From Kalaharituber pfeilii (lineage: Eukaryota > Ascomycota > Pezizomycetes > Pezizales > Pezizaceae): a stretch of DNA of 28,022 nucleotides. The DNA lies in contig WHUZ01000213.1 in NCBI GenBank assembly GCA_015179045.1, forward strand, positions 1 to 28,022, written 5' to 3'. This document shows, piece after piece, positions 21,394 to 28,022 of the stretch. The notes under the pieces were generated by a model. It saw nothing but the letters and a program-made list of their open reading frames with translations. It was not told the DNA's origin and did not search any database. Numbering within the stretch: position 1 is the first letter of the stretch; the number at the start of each line of letters is the position of its first letter. The position numbers and the translations under genes were made by a program.

Positions 21394-21503
21394 CTCGCTG
21401 GTTCGGAAAGTATTGGAACGCTGCATAACATATTTGCACTATTCCAAAAGGCGAATAGCCCACACAATTTATGCAGCGTTCCAATACTTTCCGAACCAGC
21501 GAG
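21394..21503. mobile_element. palindromic MITE, copy 2, intact arms
   Basis: Perfect terminal inverted repeats of about 35 bp (outermost CTCGCTGGTTCGGAAAG) flank a centre of about 40 bp and are bounded by TA at 21392-21393 and 21504-21505. TA duplication and small size are typical of Tc1/mariner-derived MITEs. The central part differs from that of copy 1. Confidence 0.92.
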
Positions 21504-21579
21504 TATATTAGGTTTCCGGATGGACGGCTTCAGGGCAGCTGGTACCTATTCATGCCTACACTCTGTCTTTTTTAACTTA

Positions 21580-22420
21580 CAGTCACTGGTCAAAAGTCTT
21601 GGTGACGCCACTTTTCTTGGCACCTCAAAATGCTTGCTTGCACAACTTCAAATGCTCATATCTCCATGATCCATAGCTCAATTTCAGAAGTTGTACCGGC
21701 AATTGATAGCACCGTGTCTATAGTCTTGCATATCACATGCAGCAATCATGAGAATAGTAGTAGTCAATTATATGGACCAATAAATCAGGAGCAAATTCTA
21801 GCATTTTTTACCTAAATTCTCTCTGCATAATAGTGTAGTTCCATACAAGGAGAATATTTTTGGGGCTAGTAAATTTTGCTATGAAAATACATATTGAGTC
21901 CATCTTATTTCATATTTTTGATATTTTTTATGTTGTGTTGCGGGTTCTGTGTGGAGCTATTTATTTCCAGACACCGATATTTGACTCTAAAATGACAATT
22001 TTGTATGGGAATTTGGCAATCTTGGCGTTCTTTGAAGTTTGCGATTTTATCTCGGCAGCCACATGACCCCAACATCTGTTCTACAACCGGAACCATGAAG
22101 TATCAGGTAGTACCTATCATAGAAAAAATCCTGTTTGTCTATCTAGTTGTGGTGCTAAAGATACATCACATTTCAAAAAGTCACAGTTTTTGTATGGAAT
22201 ACCTAGTCATCAATAACTTTTTGTAGATATTACACTGCAATCAGTGTGCTATAAGTATATCCTGTGCTATAGCATAAACCATACTGCTTACACTATCACC
22301 AATTCAAGTTGTAGGTTAATTGGGTCACTTCTCGTGGAGATATCTCAATTTTTGTTCTTATGGACATTGTCGCCGCTTGGTGCTCAGATCGCTTTCACCA
22401 AGACTTTTGACCAGTGACTG
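21580..22420. mobile_element. Tc1-like non-autonomous DNA element, 841 bp
   Basis: A perfect 26-bp terminal inverted repeat beginning CAGTCACTGGTCAAAAGT and ending CTTGGTGA lies at 21580-21605 and, inverted, at 22395-22420. TA flanks both ends (21578-21579 and 22421-22422). Many Tc1-type elements start with CAGT and have a GGTCAAAAGT-like core. The interior is A+T-rich with only short ORFs and no DDE transposase motif, so it would depend on a transposase encoded elsewhere. Confidence 0.88.
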
Positions 22421-22422
22421 TA

Positions 22423-23624
22423 ATAGATAGCCAACATTTATTGTAATGCCTGTCCTTCTAAAGGAGAAAGAGACGAACACTCTGCTTAGACTGAATGCGC
22501 TGTCCACCCTTGTAGCACACTAGTAATTTATATATATTGCACGGGCTTAGGTAACCAATTAATCGTCGCCATGTCAACGAACACATCAACACGGGAGCGA
22601 AAATTTACGTCAAGCTCGCCGCACTTCATTACCCAGCTTAAGAAATGTAGTACGAGTAATTGAGATCGGCCTGCAGAAGAAGCGTACTATGCCTTTAATC
22701 CATATCCTTCGAGCTCAAGCTGATGATTTTGGGTTACTTAGCCTTTAATTCGACTATTAAGCCTTTAACTAAGTGGTATCCTATCTCATACAAATGAGCC
22801 GGGCGACGTTATACACACGTGCCCTATGAGTGATACATGTAGACTAGAGTATTGTATGTGCAGTAGCAGAGGCGGTGACGTATAAATGGTTCATTATTAT
22901 CAAGATAATGCATGCTACTACAGCACTGCTAGTACTCTGTAGTACCAGTTGCAAGGCAAGGCTCAGTACGAGCTCGGTACGCTATCTATGTACCTTCATC
23001 GGTGTCAGTGAGAAACCAGTGATTCTGTCGTATGCTTTCTTTTTTTCGTTTGCCACCTGGCGTCAATTGAGGCTCTTTCATGATGTAGCTCATAGTGTAC
23101 AACACCTTTCTCCTTCGGGATACTGTCTCCCTTGTTAAAAAAATTGATTGATTTCTCTAGCCACTAGATGTTAATGTATTCATAGCCCATGATCTAGTAG
23201 TATTAAGCAAGAGCTTCGATAGGACTGACGTATGGTACGCGTGATCAGAGTGGGGTGTCTTATCCGCTGGCTGTGGTAGTAAGGTTGTCGCAAAATTCCT
23301 GTTTAGATAGCGCACGCAGCGTGTTTTTGAATCTCGATTCTCAAGCCTTGTCACACGAGTTCGTGAAATAACCGTGCCTTCTCTCCTCCCACATCTTTAA
23401 CTCATTGAGTTGTCGCTACAGCTCTGCGTTTCCTACCTGGCACCACACACCCTCTACTTTTGCCTTATGCTGAACTAACCATCATCTTCTATTCCGCTCA
23501 AACAAAATAAAATCATCAATCTGCTTGATAGAACCTAGGTATTGTGACCAATGTCGTTCGAACACCGCGTTTCGGCTAATCATTGGTCTATAGTTACACC
23601 GAACGACCTGAAGTTATTCAAAAA
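22423..23624. other. intergenic and upstream region of the HeLo-like gene
   Basis: About 1.2 kb without a supported gene. A CCTTTAA(T/C) word occurs three times within 22690-22770. The last 250 bases are pyrimidine-rich on the plus strand, as fungal promoters often are. No RNA gene was recognised. Confidence 0.4.
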
Positions 23625-24386
23625 ATGTCGGGCCTGGAAGCTCTAGGGGCTGCTATCGGCTGCGGAGGCTTGATAATGGGGGTCATCCAACCACTTCTCG
23701 ACTACAGGTCAATTCCGGAACAATGCTCCCGCCTCCAGAAGCTGATTTCACGTGAGAAACAACTGCTTCAACGTCTCGAAAGCAATGCGCGACTGTTGAA
23801 GTTCGCACACTGGCGTTCCACGCCGGCAGATTATACAGGGATGGAATCAACAGAAATCAAGAATCTTGAAGACTTCCTCGCTGAATACCGGGATTCCTCG
23901 AAGAATATCATACACTCGTCAAGAAAAGCACTACACACGTAAACAGCAGCCATGGTTTCCTCAATCTCGATTTACGGAGGTTAAGATCCATTTTGTTTGG
24001 GCGGACAGGGCCAGGAATGGGAGGATTTTTCCAAATGCAGAATCTTATGAACTTTTACATGATGGAGGCTAGAAGGTATGAGGGCAAGCTGGAACAGCTA
24101 GTTGCAAATCTGCCACCTTTCGAATTCCAAACGTATATCAGCAGCAAAATCAGGCTTGGACGAGAGGCTACCAGAGCATATAAAGCCCACTTAATATATC
24201 CGAATAAGTTTCAGCGGCGCGGGTCCACTTGGTCCAATGATCAGGAGACATTGGTATCTAGAGGTGCAGAACACTAAGAACAGTTTATCGATGCAAGATC
24301 TGGAAACAGGGGAAATTGAGAAGGATTCCGAGGGAAGGAAAATATTCAATGGATGCCGGATAAGTGGATTGGCTAGCGACAATTGA
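23625..24386 (+). CDS. small protein with HeLo/DUF7580-like N-terminus, three-exon model
   Basis: The model joins 23625-23938, 23986-24132 and 24215-24386 (introns of 47 and 82 nt, phases in agreement), giving 210 aa. The N-terminus MSGLEALGAAIGCGGLIMG, then VIQPLLDYRSI, resembles the glycine/alanine-rich start of fungal HeLo-like and DUF7580-type proteins, followed by a charged helical region (LQKLISREKQLLQRLESNAR) likely to form a coiled coil. Such domains act in fungal self-recognition and membrane-targeting signalling; that role is inference from one motif. The protein is much shorter than full-length family members, so it may be a truncated relative. In the raw sequence the coding signal moves from one frame to another and back, so compensating frameshifts (a pseudogene) are an alternative to introns. 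Confidence 0.5.
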
Positions 24387-25029
24387 AGGAACTGGTAAGG
24401 CATCGTACTGGCGGATAGGAGTGGTTTAAAGTTGACTGGTCGGATTGGAGTCCATACAGGCTTCATCCACAATCATATTGCTTTCCCCTGTTGCGAAACT
24501 TCTCTGCTCTTTCTCCATGCCTACGTTTACGTGGTATACTATTCCCTGAGCAGATTTTTGTATTTTGTTTTGTGGTTATTGGCGGCGTTTCGCATTTCAG
24601 GGTCTTTGCAATTTTCATCCGTGTACTGTTATCGTTCGGCCTACGGTTTATGATCTGTTTATCCTTTTTTAGTTAAAATTGGTCCGGTTCTATCTTAAAA
24701 ACAGCTGGGCTGCTCAGGTAACGACGGCATGATTTACGAAATGACGATTAGCAAAAAAGATGGCTGGATACAGTTTTCGCGTGATGGAAGATCATGTATG
24801 ATAGAAATATAGATGTTGTCCAAACTGTACTTAGCTCCTACTATAAGGTTCGTAATTTTAAACAGCACTTGCGAATCTAAACAAACTGAGGAGTGGGGTA
24901 CTGTAGTGGGTACTAATAATCCAATTGCCGCAGGTGCCGTCAGAATAAACCATCTAAAGAGGCAAGACCAATTTCTTTTCAACGCGCCAATTCAGCCAAG
25001 AATTCCCTTTCACAATCAGAACTGGTCTG
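24387..25029. other. intergenic, nothing firmly recognised
   Basis: An open frame from about 24813 on the plus strand (containing EEWGTVVGTNNPIAAGAV) could be the start of the decayed coding region that follows, but the join is not clear. Confidence 0.35.
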
Positions 25030-25738
25030 GTGTGTTATATGTATCTCCAACGGTACACTGCATATCTGTGGCTACCAGGATACTGCGGTACATATGTCAC
25101 AGGGGTTTCTCATCGTTGCACATTTCTAATGGAACAGCGGAGTAGCCGCAACGCAAGAAAGTTGCTATCGGGCCAATTCGCGAGAACTGAGACCATCCTC
25201 TTCCTGATTTCTGTACTCATATACAATTCTCACTTGATGTGTGATGATCCCTTAGTAAAAGCAACAATGGATGCAACGGCGTTTGCAATGAAAGGGCCTT
25301 CAAAAAGCCTATAGCAATTATCGACCGACAACTTGCCAGAAGTTTAGGTTCTTATGTTGCGACCAAATATCTAACGAGTTCTGTTCCCAGCTTCCCCGCA
25401 CCAAGTGGCTATTGTCCGTACATGTTCTAGTTGTGTTCCAGTGGCAGAACCTACGGGAATATAGAGGTTCGAGACTGGGGAACACCATCTCAGCTCATAT
25501 TCTGGACTGTCTGACAGTTAAAGCCTGTCGGCTGGAGCCATGCATAAACTGGATAATCTTCGACCAGAAGTGGAAACGTCTCTGACAAAAAGCGCCCCAA
25601 ACCTTTGACACGCAGAACCTGTACGCAGCTTGGAATTTGCAGGCGGTGCGGAATTTGATTGAAAGTTCAATCAGCAGGAGGTTCCATCCAAACGCCACAC
25701 CATTGCCGCAGAAAAACATCTTCGCCGGCCTAAGCTAG
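25030..25738 (+). pseudogene. decayed coding region of unknown function
   Basis: Two adjoining frames look protein-like. The first, to 25314, contains FARTETILFLISVLIYNSHL and then DDPLVKATMDATAFAMKG. The second, from about 25266 to a TAG at 25738, contains YRPTTCQKFRFLCC, NTISAHILDCLTVKACRLE, CINWIIFDQKWKRL, then a TGA, then FDTQNLYAAWNLQAVRNLI. The second frame appears to take over from the first around 25270-25315, and the internal TGA near 25582 fits an Arg CGA-to-TGA change. I do not recognise a family. A frameshifted, C-to-T-mutated former gene is the simplest reading; a spliced gene with a real stop is less likely. Confidence 0.35.
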
Positions 25739-26766
25739 TAATTTAAGTCCATGGGTTGTTTCTTTGTAGGAGTGTTTTACTTTTGTTCTTACGCAAATGC
25801 AGCCCACTTGAACGACGGCGGTCACATTTACTGGTGAAATTTTGTCATGATGTCCGATAGAAATAGGCTTATTGAAGACTTCGTTTGTATGAGCTGCTTT
25901 GAATTTTGTATTTTATATCATCGCCTATGTTAGCCATTATTTCGACATTCGTACCAAGATTGACAAGATGTAGGAAGTTACTCTCCGTGACTTTATATCC
26001 TTCCATAATCCCTTGGTTGCTATTAAATCAAATCTTGCGCATACAGGGCCTTGATCGACAGTGCTGCTCATTGGTCAGGGTCATGGCTCCACTCATCATA
26101 TACATTTTCTTGCACAAACGCTTTATTCTTCATAGCTAGAATTCACTAGGAAATTTACCAAGAAATGAAGACAGTTCCTTTATCACATATCTACTTATGC
26201 TAAAACATACCTCCCCGTATTTCATATTACCGAACGTCATACCTGATGCCCTATTAGTTTGTAGTTGCTGGAACTTCACCTATACAGGTGATTCGTCTCG
26301 GTCAATACCAAATTCGTCCAAAGTCTAATACCGATGCAGCCACGAGGATTCTGATGCCACCTTTACTTACTACCAAAGTTCTTCCCCGCTTACCTATATT
26401 CTGCCAACTCTACCTCAACTTCAATCTCCAACACGCGCATTACCATCAATTACCCATCACGTGACTTTCTCCAACAAAGCTGAGCACGTATAGCATGTAG
26501 TTCTGCTCGTTCAGGACCTTGCCGTTTCGATTTCGAGACAACTCCCACTGCATTCCAATCTTCGCTCTCAACTGCCTCAGCACTACGCCGTGACGAATCA
26601 TCAACCCCAAAGTCGCCCCCACGCCGACTCTCGTGGTGTCTCTCTATTGTACCAAGCAGCACTTCTATTCACCGAATATTTCCATCACCTTTATACCCCT
26701 ATACATGAAAACAGCTCCACGAGTATTGCCATTGGCATAAAGGGTTTTTGTGTCTAACTTCCTTTA
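25739..26766. other. 1-kb intergenic stretch, nothing recognised
   Basis: Short ORFs only. An open minus-strand frame at 26450-26662 is rich in Arg, Glu and Ser but starts at GTG and has no domain, so it is not called. Confidence 0.4.
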
Positions 26767-26767
26767 T

Positions 26768-26796
26768 AAGGTGGCACACAAGTAATGATATAAAAA
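26768..26796 (+). repeat. direct repeat, left copy, flanking the 137-codon ORF
   Basis: AAGGTGGCACACAAGTAATG followed by an A-rich tail. It matches 27279-27309 except for a few mismatches, mostly transitions. Confidence 0.6.
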
Positions 26797-26857
26797 AGAA
26801 AAAATAGCAAAGATGAGCGACAGTATTGTGCATGTATCCGGTATCCTATAAGATAGG

Positions 26858-27271
26858 TCAGTGAGCGAGGTTGGACAACTTTAAGGTGTCGGCCCTTGTT
26901 GGCATCAGGGCTTGGGCTGTTGGCCTATGTCTGGCGATCACTGGCTGAAAACATACTGCAGTTTTTGTTTTATCTTTTCGATTTTCATCAAATGAAAAAT
27001 AACCCTGCTTGGTGCTATTCACCATGGCAGGGCAATGCAGATTGGTTACGAGGGCATCAATAACTATTGCAACATAGAGATAGTAGCCCTGTGGAGCATT
27101 CACACCATGATGAAATAGTATTAGGATCTTCCATGGTTCTGTTCTCACTAGTAATATTGCAGTGAGCAGGTGTTGATCGGGAATGGAATTGTCAGCTCTC
27201 AGTAGAAGCATATTACTTGTTAGTTCATACTGAAAATGCATTATTGGCTGCTTGCAAATGTCTCTCGCCAT
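26858..27271 (-). CDS. hypothetical protein, 137 aa
   Basis: An uninterrupted ATG-to-TAA frame starting MARDICKQPIMHFQYELTSN. I recognise no domain. A moderately hydrophobic middle (GYYLYVAIVIDALV) could be a membrane segment. It sits between two imperfect direct repeats 511 bp apart, so it may be part of a small duplicated or mobile unit. It could also be a chance ORF. Confidence 0.3.
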   Translation of the reverse strand: MARDICKQPIMHFQYELTSNMLLLRADNSIPDQHLLTAILLVRTEPWKILILFHHGVNAPQGYYLYVAIVIDALVTNLHCPAMVNSTKQGYFSFDENRKDKTKTAVCFQPVIARHRPTAQALMPTRADTLKLSNLAH

Positions 27272-27278
27272 AGCCTAC

Positions 27279-27309
27279 AAGGCGGCACGCGAGTAATGAA
27301 ATAAAATAA
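27279..27309 (+). repeat. direct repeat, right copy
   Basis: AAGGCGGCACGCGAGTAATG followed by an A-rich tail; counterpart of 26768-26796. The differences are G/A and C/T alternations: the right copy has CpG where the left has CpA or TpG. Confidence 0.6.
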
Positions 27310-27339
27310 AAAAAAATTGCCTGCAAATGTATCAATACG

Positions 27340-28022
27340 TAATTCTTGATCATTTCATCTCATTATAACTTGATGGAATTTGCTTATAGAATATACCTAA
27401 TAGTAGCTTTGAATAGAAAATAGTAGAAGATTGTACTATATATATAGTAGAAGTTGTTACTAACTTACTAGTAGTTATTACTAAATAACTAGAAATAGTT
27501 ATTAGAAAGTACTACTATAAATTAAAGTACTTTTAATAGTTTATCTTTTTTATTTATTAGTCTATTAGCTAGTAGTTTCTAGTACTAATATAATATTTAT
27601 TACTAATTAAATTTAGCTAATAGAAAACTCTTCTAATATATATAGTTAGTAATTGAATATTTTAATAAATAGAATGTAAGTATTAAGTAGTAATAATATT
27701 TATAAAAATAAATCTTAAAATATCTTTATAAAAAAATAGTATTTAAATTAAGCTAAGTTAGTTTAAATTAGTTTTATAGTATAAGTTTTTTAGTATAAGT
27801 TTTTTACTTAAACTAATACTATAATCTATTTTTACTATAATAAAAACTAAAAATCTAATACTTTTTTTTTTATTATAATAAGATTTTATTATAAAATATT
27901 AAAGAGTAAAATTAATTATATACTTAGTAGCTGAATTGAAAAATTTAAAGAGTTAAATTCATAAAATAAATTTAACTTTATAAATTTTCTTTTTATAAAA
28001 ATAAGTAAAATAAAAAAATAAA
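27340..28022. other. A+T-rich RIP-like repeat block
   Basis: Nearly pure A/T with recurring TAGTAGTTATTACT-like words and no reading frame. Parts near 27740-27830 resemble the insert at 5680-5760. It is likely an old repeat mutated beyond recognition and marks the right edge of the gene-bearing segment. Confidence 0.6.

Noticed and set aside
22690..22770. Three CCTTTAA(T/C) words close together
   Set aside because: Too short and irregular to call a repeat array or an operator.
26450..26662. Minus-strand ORF rich in Arg and Glu
   Set aside because: It starts at GTG, which is not a normal fungal start, has no domain and no supporting context.
1..28022. CRISPR arrays, bacterial promoters, rRNA and tRNA genes
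   Set aside because: No regularly spaced repeats, no conserved RNA-gene blocks recognised, and the gene structure is eukaryotic.

Overview
The window looks like a piece of a filamentous ascomycete (Pezizomycotina-type) genome. Supporting signs are short spliceosomal introns of 44-111 nt with GT...AG ends and CTAAC/CTAAT-like branch sites, a fungal Hsp70-like ATPase gene, and repeats damaged in the manner of repeat-induced point mutation (RIP: stops where Trp, Gln or Arg is expected, extreme A+T, loss of catalytic residues by C-to-T/G-to-A change). There is no bacterial-style operon structure. The species cannot be named from the sequence alone.

Layout. Positions 1-4779 hold the 5' part of a RIP-damaged Ty3/gypsy retrotransposon on the minus strand: putative LTR, gag, protease, reverse transcriptase, RNase H and the start of integrase, which runs off the window edge. 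Positions about 4980-6554 hold a second, far more decayed copy of its pol region in the same orientation, itself interrupted by an A+T-rich insert. Positions 6555-11326 hold a different and younger element: a tyrosine-recombinase retrotransposon of the Ngaro/PAT type with the split direct repeat order A1-body-B1-A2-B2. Its gag-like, RT/RNase H and tyrosine recombinase reading frames are recognisable but carry stops and frameshifts. After it comes an A+T-rich stretch to about 11720.

From about 11720 to 27340 the composition is ordinary and the content is genic and intergenic. A multi-exon Hsp70-like gene lies on the minus strand (14312-16862). A two-exon gene of unknown function lies divergently on the plus strand (17394-18892). 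A small three-exon gene whose N-terminus resembles those of fungal HeLo/DUF7580-type proteins lies at 23625-24386. A decayed coding region lies at about 25030-25738 and a weak ORF at 26858-27271. Four small TA-flanked inverted-repeat elements are scattered here: a 576-bp one at 12323, a pair of about 100-bp palindromic MITEs at 19555 and 21394, and an 841-bp Tc1-like non-autonomous element at 21580. The window ends in another A+T-rich, RIP-like block (27340-28022).

The genes show no common pathway. The Hsp70-like ATPase and the HeLo-like gene belong to families often seen in fungal accessory regions, which fits a repeat-bordered accessory island. The most informative structure is the split-direct-repeat tyrosine-recombinase retroelement sitting in older RIP-damaged retrotransposon DNA, which records successive layers of invasion. 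I saw no convincing wholly new system; the candidates are listed as findings.
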